Positions 1 to 10,100 of a stretch of 64,000 nucleotides of DNA are shown one piece after another. How positions within the stretch are numbered: position 1 is the stretch's first letter; every line of letters begins with the position of its first letter. The position numbers and the translations under genes are program-made. Where the stretch lies: contig NZ_JH980292.1 of NCBI RefSeq assembly GCF_000314005.1, positions 1,815,725 through 1,879,724 of the forward strand. Direction: 5' to 3'. The DNA is from Spirulina subsalsa PCC 9445 (GTDB taxonomy: Bacteria > Cyanobacteriota > Cyanobacteriia > Cyanobacteriales > Spirulinaceae). Under the pieces are notes generated by a model, which made no database searches, was not told the origin of the DNA, and was given only the letters and a program-made list of their open reading frames with translations.

Positions 1-269
1 CGGGCAATTTCATTCATACGAAGTCTCGCCGCGCTAATATCCAATCATTGCGGGCGGCGTTGGTGTTGTCGGCGCGTGAGAATAATGAGATCAGTATTTT
101 GGAGTTTTTGCAAAATTACCCGACTCAAGATATGTACATTGATGGGGTGGCGGTGACTCGTTTTTCTCGCCAAGTGAGTCGTTTTGTGGATCAGTTTCGC
201 GGGTTTGTAGAATTGCCGATTGCCATTATTCAGGACTTTTTGGGCGGTTTTTTATGTGACTGTGATTAG
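1..269 (+). CDS. 3' end of an unidentified protein, truncated by the window edge
   Basis: An open frame enters from the left edge (first full codon at base 3) and runs 88 codons to a TAG at 267-269. The visible tail is mixed hydrophilic and hydrophobic, ending in an aliphatic stretch (residues around ELPIAIIQDFLGGFL). There is no convincing start inside the window (only a TTG at 48), so the gene begins upstream. A terminator-like hairpin follows about 10 bases after the stop, which supports a real gene end. I do not recognise the family and see no diagnostic motif. Confidence 0.55.
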   Translation, partial: GNFIHTKSRRANIQSLRAALVLSARENNEISILEFLQNYPTQDMYIDGVAVTRFSRQVSRFVDQFRGFVELPIAIIQDFLGGFLCDCD

Positions 270-278
270 TCGAGGAGT

Positions 279-315
279 CCCCGCTTAAGCTGTTTCAGGT
301 TGGGCGGGGGTTTTG
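279..315 (+). terminator. Possible rho-independent terminator after the first gene
   Basis: CCCCGC (279-284) pairs with GCGGGG (304-309) around a 19-base loop and is followed by GTTTTG. The loop is long and the T tract short, so this is a weak candidate; its position just downstream of a stop codon is the main support. Confidence 0.4.
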
Positions 316-497
316 CGGTTGGGCAATCTTAACAAGTTAGACTTGTGTGCATTTTGTCAAGTCCCATATATAGCGTTCCACAAATTGGACAACACTATTT
401 ATGGACTATTCACCATTGGACACAACCGCATTTTCCCGACTCCCGACACCTTGACTTCTAACGAGTGGGTCTTAACTTGTCAAGATTGGCGGTTGGG

Positions 498-791
498 TTA
501 AGGTGTGCTTTCGGGTTCGCTGGAGAGGGAGCTATTCCCGGCGGGTAGTGTACAACAGTTCACATCGTTGAGACAAACTTTCCCCCACTGTAATGCCCAA
601 CGGACTAGGGCCACTCGATTATCTGTGGTGGTTTTGGTGAGGATGTTGCTGATGTGGTTATCTACGGTGCGTTTGCTAATTTCTAGTTTTTGGGCGATTT
701 CATAGTTGGTTAGGCCACTCGCCACTAGCTCGACAATCTGAAGTTCGCGGTCTGACAGAGCAACGGGTGTGGATGATTTTTCCTCAGACAT
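498..791 (-). CDS. pedR: Small LuxR-type transcription regulator, PedR-like
   Basis: This 97-residue protein is almost entirely a LuxR/FixJ-type helix-turn-helix: LSDRELQIVELVASGLTNYE followed by a recognition helix region KRTVDNHISNIL. It has no receiver domain. Small free-standing LuxR proteins of this size that continue into an ALQWGKVCL tail containing conserved cysteines are typical of cyanobacterial PedR (Ssl0564 in Synechocystis), a redox-responsive regulator of photosynthesis-related genes controlled through a cysteine and thioredoxin. Here the tail has CLNDVNCC, so candidate redox cysteines are present. The start is the ATG at 791. It is transcribed alone. The HTH family is certain; the PedR identity is inferred from size, tail and cysteines. 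Confidence 0.75.
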   Translation of the reverse strand: MSEEKSSTPVALSDRELQIVELVASGLTNYEIAQKLEISKRTVDNHISNILTKTTTDNRVALVRWALQWGKVCLNDVNCCTLPAGNSSLSSEPESTP

Positions 792-940
792 ATTTAAGTT
801 CTACCTTAGTTATTATTACTTATCTTTAATTCTAAAAGATTGTTTGGCGGTGGATCCGGAGAATCTTAGTTTTTCTTGGCTCATGGACGGGTTAGGATAA
901 GGGCAAAATTTATTTATGGGCCTGTGGGTTGGGGGACGAT

Positions 941-1912
941 ATGAGCAATCCTCGTGTGATTTGTCTTGGGGAAATTTTAGTCGATTATTTGGCGGATCAG
1001 GTGGGGGTGTCGGCTGAGGGGGTGGAGTCTTGGACTCGGTTTCTGGGGGGTGCGCCTGGAAATGTGGCTTGTGGTTTGGTGAAGTTGGGGACTCCGGCGG
1101 CGTTGGTGGGTTGTGTGGGGCGTGATGAGGGGGGGGATTTGTGGCGGGTGTTGTGTGAGGAGGTGGGGGTGGATAGTCGAGGAATTCAGGTTCACCCTTC
1201 GGCTCCGACTCGTTCGGTTTATGTGTTGCGATCGCCTTCTGGAGAACGGGAGTTTATCGGGTTTGGGGGGCAGCCCCCAGATGCTTTTGCCGATGCCTAT
1301 TTGGAGGCGAATCTCTTACCGACGGTGTTGTTTGCCGAGGCGGAATATTTGGTGTTAGGCACTTTAGAGTTAGCGTATCCTCAAACGCGCTCGGCTATTT
1401 TCCACGCGCTGGAGTTGGCGAATGAGTACCATTTAAAGGTGTTTCTAGATATTAATTGGCGGCCGATGTTTTGGCTGGAACCGGACAGCGCTCGCGCTCG
1501 CATCGCTCAACTTTGGAATTGGGTCGATTTTGTCAAGCTTTCCCAAGAGGAGGCGCAATGGTTATTTAATACGGTGGATGCAGGTGCGATCGCCCATCAG
1601 TTAAATTCTGTCGAAGGGGTTGTTGTCACTGGGGGCGGTAGTGATCCCATCCGTTACTGTTTAAATGATCATGAGGGCAGTCTCACCCCCTTTCAGGTTG
1701 CCGTAGAAGACACCACAGGGGCCGGGGATGGCTTTGTGGCCGGATTACTCCACCAACTGGTTCAACAGGGCTTAAAAGCCCTAAATCGCCCGGAATCCGT
1801 GGGCGAAATCATCACCTATGCCGCCGCCGTAGGAGCATTAGTGACCACCCAACGGGGCGCACTCTCTGGACAACCGACGGATCAGCAGGTGGGAGAGTTT
1901 TTGAGGAGATAA
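941..1912 (+). CDS. PfkB-family carbohydrate kinase (fructokinase-like)
   Basis: A 323-residue ribokinase/PfkB-fold sugar kinase. The N-terminal ICLGEILVDY and the GGAPGNVA segment (about residue 36) are the usual sugar-binding signature, and DTTGAGDGFVAG near residue 258 is the ATP/catalytic-base motif containing the essential Asp. The length fits fructokinases (about 300-330). I chose the ATG at 941 over an in-frame TTG at 929 because GGGGGA lies just upstream of the ATG. It stands alone between divergent or convergent neighbours, followed by heptanucleotide repeats. The likely reaction is ATP-dependent phosphorylation of fructose or a related sugar; substrate specificity cannot be read from sequence alone. 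Confidence 0.88.
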   Translation: MSNPRVICLGEILVDYLADQVGVSAEGVESWTRFLGGAPGNVACGLVKLGTPAALVGCVGRDEGGDLWRVLCEEVGVDSRGIQVHPSAPTRSVYVLRSPSGEREFIGFGGQPPDAFADAYLEANLLPTVLFAEAEYLVLGTLELAYPQTRSAIFHALELANEYHLKVFLDINWRPMFWLEPDSARARIAQLWNWVDFVKLSQEEAQWLFNTVDAGAIAHQLNSVEGVVVTGGGSDPIRYCLNDHEGSLTPFQVAVEDTTGAGDGFVAGLLHQLVQQGLKALNRPESVGEIITYAAAVGALVTTQRGALSGQPTDQQVGEFLRR

Positions 1913-1916
1913 GGGA

Positions 1917-2021
1917 GATAAGAGGGAGTCGGGAATCGGGAGTCGGGAGTCGGGAGATTGCCTCTCCCCTGCCCCCCTGCTCCCCTGCTCCCCTGCTCCC
2001 CCCCGTTCCCTGTTCCCTGAT
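1917..2021. repeat. Heptanucleotide low-complexity repeats in a convergent gap
   Basis: Between the stop codons of two convergent genes lie runs of GGGAGTC/GGGAATC heptads followed by CCCCTGCTC and GTTCCCT heptads. The same 7-base vocabulary recurs in at least seven other gaps of this window, so it is a dispersed short tandemly repeated family rather than a gene. Confidence 0.75.
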
Positions 2022-3851
2022 CTAACCATGAAGCTGTAACAAAACGGGAAATTGTTGGAGCAATTGCGTTGCTGCTTCCACAGACAAAGGTTTTGAGAAT
2101 AAAAACCCCTGCCCTTCTTCACACCCCATCTCCTGTAAAGTTCGGGCTTGGTGTTCCGTTTCAATGCCTTCTGCGACAACACTCATTCCCAGTTGATGCG
2201 CCAGATTAATAATTGTTTTAACAATGCCTAAATTAACCGGACTTTGAGTCATAAAATTAACAAAAGAACGGTCAATTTTTAAGGTATCCATCGGGAAACG
2301 GTGCAGATAACTAAGGGAAGAATAACCTGTCCCAAAATCATCAATCGCTAATAAAATTTTGCGTTGATGGAGTTTATTAAAAATGCCTTGAACTGAGGCC
2401 GTATTTTCTAATATAACGCTTTCGGTGATTTCTAACTTTACTTGTTGAGGATTAATAGTTGTTTGTTTTAAAATACTATCAATCCAATCTAATAAATTCG
2501 GTTGAGCAAATTGTTTCACCGAAAGATTGACACTTAGGGTTAAATCTGAAGGAATGGCAATTGTATCTTGCCAAGATTGGAACTGAGCGCACGCTTCCCG
2601 CAAAACCCAGAAGCCAATCGGGACAATAAATCCAGTTTCCTCTGCAATGTCGATAAATTCCCCCGGAGACACTAATCCTCGTTCAGGATGATGCCAACGA
2701 ACGAGCGCTTCAAAACCTGTTAATTGACCAGTCGTAAGAGAAATTAGGGGCTGATAATACACCCGAAACTCTTGCCGTTCAATGGCGTGGCGTAAGTCGC
2801 GTTCTGCTTGAAAACGAATCACAGCATTACGGTACATTTCCGGTTGAAATACTTGATAACAAGACTTTCCGGCTCGTTTTGCTTGATACATAGCCGCGTC
2901 AGCATCTCGTAATAAATGCTCAGCTTGCTGATAGTCTTCATTAACCATTGCAATCCCAATACTCATATCAATAAAAATGTCTTGATGTTCCAGCTTAAAG
3001 GGATATTGCAATTCGGACTGAATTGAACGAACAATCAGTAAAACATCTTCGAGTTGTTCAATATTTTCTAGCAAAATGGTAAACTCATCTCCTCCCAAAC
3101 GAGCGAGGGTATCTCCCAAACGCAGACAACAGCGTAGACGGGAGGCAATGGCACAGAGGAGGCGATCGCCTACACTGTGTCCTAGGGAGTCATTGACCAC
3201 CTTAAAGCGATCGCAATCCAAAAATAACACCGCAAAACGTTGTCTGGGATTAGCTTTATAGGTTTTTAAAGACTCTTTCAACCGTTCAATTAATAAACTG
3301 CGATTGGGGAGTCCTGTTAACTCATCATGTAAGGCAATATGAAGTAATTGTTGTTGAGTTTGTTGGTGTTGTTGAATTTCTTGGGCTAGTTCTGCTGTTC
3401 GTTCTTGAACCCGCTTTTCTAATTCTAGATTGAGTTGATAAATTTCCTTTTTTGCTGATTGTAACATTAAGTGATTTTCAATCCTTACCAAGACTTCTTC
3501 CTCTTGAAAAGGCTTAGTAATATAATCAACACCCCCCACTTGAAAAGCCTTGACTTTATCTAAAACTTCATCTAACGCACTAATAAAAATAACCGGAATG
3601 TCTTGGGTTTCTTTTAACCCTTTAAATTGTTGACAAACGTCATACCCATCCATCCCCGGCATTTTAATATCTAACAAAATTAAATCTGGCGGTTCAAGTT
3701 GAGCAGCACGCAACGCTAACGCTCCCGAGAGCGCGCATTGAACCTCATAGCCTCTGACCTCTAAAGTTTGGGCAAGAAATCGTAAGTTATCTGGGGTATC
3801 ATCAACAATTAAAATATTCGCTTTTCGAGATTCGGTCGTCTCAATTGTCAT
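2022..3851 (-). CDS. Response regulator with GGDEF and EAL domains (cyclic-di-GMP turnover)
   Basis: A 609-residue protein: receiver domain (about 11-125; acidic pocket D17/D18, phospho-acceptor D61 in LILLDIKMPG, K113 in ITKPF), coiled-coil linker (about 130-170), GGDEF domain (about 172-335) and EAL domain (about 345-600). The GGDEF motif is intact at 253-257 and an inhibitory RxxD site (RLGD, 244-247) sits five residues before it. The EAL domain keeps EALVRW (381), NLSVKQF, LEITE, DDFGTGYSSL and KIDRSFV. Both halves therefore look catalytically competent, so the protein may make and degrade c-di-GMP under control of phosphorylation. No histidine kinase is adjacent on the same strand in an operon, although the giant hybrid kinase lies 270 bp upstream in the same orientation and is a plausible partner. 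Confidence 0.93.
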   Translation of the reverse strand: MTIETTESRKANILIVDDTPDNLRFLAQTLEVRGYEVQCALSGALALRAAQLEPPDLILLDIKMPGMDGYDVCQQFKGLKETQDIPVIFISALDEVLDKVKAFQVGGVDYITKPFQEEEVLVRIENHLMLQSAKKEIYQLNLELEKRVQERTAELAQEIQQHQQTQQQLLHIALHDELTGLPNRSLLIERLKESLKTYKANPRQRFAVLFLDCDRFKVVNDSLGHSVGDRLLCAIASRLRCCLRLGDTLARLGGDEFTILLENIEQLEDVLLIVRSIQSELQYPFKLEHQDIFIDMSIGIAMVNEDYQQAEHLLRDADAAMYQAKRAGKSCYQVFQPEMYRNAVIRFQAERDLRHAIERQEFRVYYQPLISLTTGQLTGFEALVRWHHPERGLVSPGEFIDIAEETGFIVPIGFWVLREACAQFQSWQDTIAIPSDLTLSVNLSVKQFAQPNLLDWIDSILKQTTINPQQVKLEITESVILENTASVQGIFNKLHQRKILLAIDDFGTGYSSLSYLHRFPMDTLKIDRSFVNFMTQSPVNLGIVKTIINLAHQLGMSVVAEGIETEHQARTLQEMGCEEGQGFLFSKPLSVEAATQLLQQFPVLLQLHG

Positions 3852-4123
3852 TTTTTATCATGGTTAAATAAAAGAAGAGGGAAAAGAAAGTTGAGGATCT
3901 TAGGTGACAATTTACAAAATTAAATTTAGCAAATCCCTTTGATAGACTCAGGAAAAAAGACGACCTTTACTATCTGGAGAAACAAGAAACAAAACAATTC
4001 AATGCTCGATAAACTCTTTACCTTTCTGAGTGAATTTTGTCAAGAGTTTTTTGGAATAATATAATGACGGATGATGTAACTAGGAATAATCTAGTGAGTT
4101 GGAGGCTATTTCCCTTGTGGAAG

Positions 4124-7100
4124 CTAGGATTCTAGGCAAGACTCCGTCAAATCAATTATAGTGTCATATCGGAAATTATCAGCCAATTGGCGGAGAGCAT
4201 CCCTGAGCTTAGTTGATTCTGGGGGGAGTTGTGCGATCGCCTCAATCATCACATGATACTTAAGAGTTAAAGCCGCAGCATGAAGTTTTTGCCGCAAGTG
4301 AGGAGGCAGTGAGGCCAAATCTTCCCCTGTGAGAGGGACTTCCTTCAAGACAGTCACCGCAGGATTCAGGACTTCCCCCCCATACCGATAACGCACCCCC
4401 AGATACTGCTGAATTTTTTCAAAAATCACCCGACTCGCAAAAGGTTTGCGCACACAATCATCACATCCCACTGAAACAATCACCGCTTGTTCCTCATCAA
4501 AAATACTGGCTGTCAGAGCAATAATCGGTATCTTTTGACCTTCTGGGGTAGATTTAATATAACGGGTGGTTTCGTAACCATTCATCCCCGGCATTTGAAC
4601 ATCCATCCAAATCAGATGGGGATGCCAACTCTGAAAAAGTGCGATCGCCTCCTCCCCATTCTTAGCCTCGCGAAGCTCAAAAAACGGTTCGAGCAATTGT
4701 ACTAATAAATGGCGATTAGACCAACGATCATCTACTACTAGAATACGATAATCTGGCTGATCCGGCTCCAAACCAATAATACGCTGACCCACAGAAGAAG
4801 CAACCGGAAGAGAACCCTCCGAGAGCATCACAGGAATTGTAAACTGAAACACCGTCCCCTCCCCGACCCGACTTTGTACTGTAATTTCCCCCCCCATCAA
4901 CTCAACAAACTGTTGACTAATCGCTAAACCTAATCCAGTACCACTATTTGACTGTCTCCCTACCTCCGTCTGCACAAACGGTTCAAATAGCATCGGTAAA
5001 TCTTCCTCCCTAATCCCTACCCCTGTATCCCTCACTTCAAAGCGTAACCGCAAATTATCCCCAGAACTTGCACCCTCTAACATTGCTCCTAAACGGACTT
5101 CTCCCTCTGTCGTGAACTTAATCCCATTCCCCAATAAATTAATCAAAACCTGACGTAATTTTCGTTGATCTACCACAATCAACGGAGGAATAGCCGGATC
5201 ACAATCCACAGATAGCATTAACCCCTTTTGTTGTGCCTTTAATTGAAACAAATCCTCCAACATTCGCAATAAACCAGACAAATCACAATCCGTCTGATTC
5301 AACGTCAAACAACCCGCCTCAATCTTTGACATATCCAGAATATCATTAATTAAATCGCGCAAATGTTCCCCACTTCGATTAACAATCTGGATATATTCAT
5401 GCACCTTGGGATGATCCAAACCTTGGGTTTCCCGTTGTAACAGTTGACTAAACCCTAAAATCGCATTCAAAGGAGTACGTAACTCGTGGCTCATATTGGC
5501 TAAAAACTCACTTTTAGCGCGATTGGCTGCATCGGCCGCTTCCTTCGCTTTTTCTAATTCAAAAGCTGCCTTTTTTTGCAGGGTAATATCTCGTCCCACC
5601 CCCTGATATTCCACCACATCCCCCTGTTCATTAATAATCACTCGATTAATCCACTGCTGCCAACGGACTGCTTGGAAATCATCCGTATGTTCTGAACTTA
5701 ACGTGCGCTGTTCTACACTGATCACGGGATTTTCTGGACTCAGAGACTGAATGCTTTCTTGCACCTTTTCCCGATCCTCTGGATGAATAATCGGCACAAA
5801 AGACTTAGATAGAATTTGGGATCGTTCCACTCTAAAATAACGACAATAAGCATCATTGACAAATAACAAACTTCCATTCTCCTTAAAGCGGCAAATCAAA
5901 TCCGTTTGATCCTCCACAATCGCCCGATAACGAGACTCACTAATCTGGAGTGCTTTAGTCCGCTCTTCTACCTTTTGTTCTAAGGTTTTGGAATAGTCCT
6001 CAACCTGTTGCTTCGCCTGTTGTAAATCTTGGTACAATAGCGACTTTTCTAAAGCAATCGCCGCTTGAGATGCTAAAATTCTTAAAATTTTGAGTCGATA
6101 CTCCGTAAATGCCCCAGCAATTAACTTGTTTTCTAGATACAAAATCCCAATTAACTGACCTTGGTTCAATAAGGGCATACATAAAACCGATTGGGGTTGA
6201 TATTGTAAAATATAGGAATCTTGGCTAAATTTACCCTCCATTACATCGGCTAAAACTAAATTTTCTTGGGTTCGCATGACATAATAAATCATTGATTTAG
6301 GCAGCGCATTAGAGGGTAAACTCTCTAGAGGAGATTGTAAAAAATCCGAAACTTCCTCGCCAATGGTTTCCGTGGCTACAACTTGCCAAGGTTGGTCATT
6401 ATACCCTAACAATAAAATCCCTCGATCTGCTCCTGCATTTTCAATGACAATTTTCATCATCTTGGTCAGCAGTTGTTCAAAAATAATCTCACTGCCTAAA
6501 GCTTGGGAAGCTTTGAGAACACTGTCAATATCTAGCGTAGAATCCTCATTGTTTTCCTGACTAGAACTCGGACTATTGCTAGGGTGCTTCAGTCCAATCA
6601 ATAATTCATTATATTGTTGCTCAATCTGCTTAACCTTGGTCGCCGCACCCCAAGAGCGATAATGATAGTGTGCTTCATGAATATAAGCCCGGGCTACAAT
6701 CGTGTTATTTTGCGCTTGATAACATTGGGTTATTAATTCATAAGCCATTGCCTCATCCTGAATAAAGCGGTTGTTCTTAGCCTCCTGAATAGCTTGCTCG
6801 TAGCAACGAATCGCTTGAAAAAATTCACCTTTTACAAAGTGAATTTTTCCTTCCACTAATTTATATTTATGCAGGTGATTCATTGGTGCAAAATTTACAT
6901 ATTTTTTCAAGTTAACCTGATGTTTATTAACTTGCTGTAACAGACTCTCTTTTTCAGAATCTGTGATTTTATGATAGTGTTCTAATAAAACTAAAGCACT
7001 ATAAAAATCAAGGATAGTTACTTGGGGACATCCGGGGAAAGCATCACTATATTCTTGGGCGAATTTTAACCGTTCTAAGGCTAAGTCGTAATCCCGAAAG

Positions 7101-10100
7101 ATATAGGCGAGATAAATTTGATGGATATAAAAAAATAAAAGAACAGTACGAATTTTGGCGTTGTTTAACCAACTAAATTTAGACTCGTTATAAACTTCCC
7201 CTAATAACTGACTGGGGTCAGAAGATTGATCCGTTAATTTATAAACTAGCTGGAGAAAAATTTCTAAACAATGAACTCCCGTCGGTTGTTGAATTTTTTG
7301 TAGGGCTTTAATATATTCCATTAAAACTGTTTTCATTTTGCCTAATGGAGTTCCAACCCAGTATAAATAACCACAGTAATACATCGCCGCATAGCCTGCA
7401 AACTCTAAGTCGCCATTTTCTACCCCAATCTGATAACATTTTTTGAGGGGGTTTAATACGTCCCGAAAATGTAGTTTCCAGCTTTTAATTTCATGGTTAA
7501 CAGCAAAAATAGTTCGGGCTAAAAATGAATCTGCTTGTAATTGATCGGCTAAAGATAAGGCAATTTCTCCCAGTTCATATCCTGCATCTAAATCAAACAA
7601 AATTCCGCATAAAATTAAGCCGTAAGCCGCATAAGCAAAAGGAGAGATTTTGCTGTTGCCATATTGCAAGCTAAGATCAACCATCGTACAAACCGTTAAG
7701 GGAAATAAACGGGGACGATGCAAATAAGAAGCCGCACAGATGTTAGACAAAAGTCCCATCATTGCTTCAACTTCTAAGCTGACTATTGAAGGTAATTCTA
7801 AGATAGTTTTTTTTGAAAAGTTGACTAAGTTTTTCTGAGTTTGCTTGATTTTTTCCTGAACTAGATTCTCGCTAGGTCTAGGAGGTATATTCAGCCCTAG
7901 CAATCCCAAGGTTTTTAATCCAACATTAATAGCGGCTGATAGATGCCCTTGAGCGATTAAACTTTGAATTTTAATTTCATAAACTTTAACTTGATCTAAA
8001 AGGGTTGCTGTTTGAGGTAAAATTCTATTAATTAATTGCTCAAGTTCTGTGAAATGACTGCTCAAATAAGCTACTTCGGCCGCAGAGATAAAAACTTTTA
8101 GGGTAAAATCATAATGATTCTGCCAACTATTCTCCGGTAATAAGCTTAAGCCCGTCTGGAGATATTGAAAAGACACAGCATAGGCGGTTGATTGTTTGGC
8201 TTTTATCCCCGCTTCCCAATTCAACTGGGCTAGTTTTATTTTATCGCCTTCGGCAAAGGCTTCTGATGGCAATTGACATAATCCGAGATTCAGTTGATTG
8301 ACGATATCAAATAGTTTTTCGTCCCGTTCAAATTCGGGAATACTTTGTAATAAATATTCGCCAATTTTTTGATGAATGATGGGTTTTTGCTCTTGCGGCA
8401 CTAAGGAATAAGCGGCTTGTTGGATGTAATCATGAATAAACTTATATTGGCAGCCTAAGAGAGTATAACTGGATAGTTCTAAATCACGTTGATTTCCCAT
8501 TTTCATGGGATAATAGGATTGTTCCCCAACCGGAAAAATTAACCCCATTTCTAAGGCTTCTTGTAGGGCATTTTGGATCTTAAGGGCTGATTGTTTACTT
8601 AAAACAGCTAAAAGATTTGCTTCAAAGCAATTCCCAATACAGGCGGCTTGTTGTAATAATTCTTGGGTGATAGGATGGAGTTGTTGGACTCGAGTGGCAA
8701 GGAGCTCAACAACATTATCAGTAATTTGTAAAGATTGTAATTGAACTAAATCCCAAACCCAACATCGGGCTTTATGATCAAAAACAATATATTTTTGATC
8801 ATATAAAGTTTTAAGAAATTGTACTAAAAAGAAAGGATTGCCATTAGTTTTGTTTCCTAATAGTTCAGCTAATGGCATCACCTCAAAGATGGATAAATTT
8901 AGGGTATCTGCTACTAATTGACCAATGGAGAGAAAATCTAAGGGTTGTAAGGTAATCTCAGGGAGAGAGTAACCTAAATGGCTAATCTCCTCACGCATTA
9001 AGCTGAGGGGGTGTAGGGAGGAAATTTCGCTGTTGCGATAAGTCCCAATGATAAAAAGTGCTTGGGGGAGAGGACGAGTAACTAATAAGCGAATGAGGTC
9101 TAGGGTTTCTAAGTCTGCCCATTGTAAATCATCGAGACATAGGACTAAAGGATGTTCAGGTTTGGCAAAGATAGATATAAAATCTTGTAAAACTAAATTA
9201 AAGCGATTTTTAGATTCATTCGGGGACAATATGGGTGCAGGAGATTGAGTCCCAATAATGAGTTCTAGCTCGGGGATAATATCGATAAGAATTGAGCTAT
9301 TTTTTCCAAGATGTTCTAAAATCTTTTTCCGATATTGCTGGATAATTTGCTCATTTTCTGTCAAAATTGCCTCGATAAGGCTTTGAAAAGCGTCAATAAT
9401 AGCACCATAGGGTCTGTCTCGTTTATATTGTTCAAATTTTCCATATAAGAAAACTCCACGTTTTTCTGTAATGGGCTTATAGAGTTCTTTGACTAAAGCA
9501 GATTTACCAATACCCGGAGAGCCAGAAACTAATAAAAATGGTAAGGGTAGTTTTTCTGATGTAGTTGATTGAATGGGTGTTTTATTTGTTTGGAGATGTT
9601 GCTCAAAGTAGTGCAGCAAAAAGTCGATTTCTTGGGTTCTGCCATAGAGCTTTTGCGAAATTTTAAAAAAGTCAGAGTAATCAAATTTACCTAAAGTAAA
9701 AGCTTTGATTTCTTGCTGATTTCTTAACTGTTCCCAGCAACGTTTTAGGTCTTCGTGAATTCCTGTTGCGCTTTGATAACGGGATTCAGGATTTTTTTCA
9801 AGTAGCTTTAAAACTAACTGAGCGAGAACTTCAGGACAATGGTTAGGGGGAGGGGGTTGTTTGGCAATATGACAGTGAATGAGTTCTAAGGAGTCTTGGG
9901 TTTTAAAGGGGAGTTGTCTGGTGAGTAATTCATAAAATGTCACCCCCAAGGAATAAAAGTCGGTGCGATAGTCTAGGAAACAGTTCATTCGCCCGGTTTG
10001 TTCAGGAGAAATGTAGGCTAAAGTGCCGACTAATGAGGGGGAAATTTGGGGGGAGGTGACTTCAGATGTTAGTCCACTGGATAGACCAAAATCAATGATT

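Noticed and set aside
313-501. Plus-strand open frame of 62 codons between the first gene and pedR
   Set aside because: It starts with TTG within a terminator-like hairpin, has no ribosome-binding site, and its product has no recognisable pattern.
505-705. Plus-strand frame opposite pedR
   Set aside because: It lies fully antisense to the clear LuxR-type gene.
4005-4065. Twenty-codon ORF starting MLDKLFTFLSEF
   Set aside because: It is too short, lacks a ribosome-binding site and has no supporting context.
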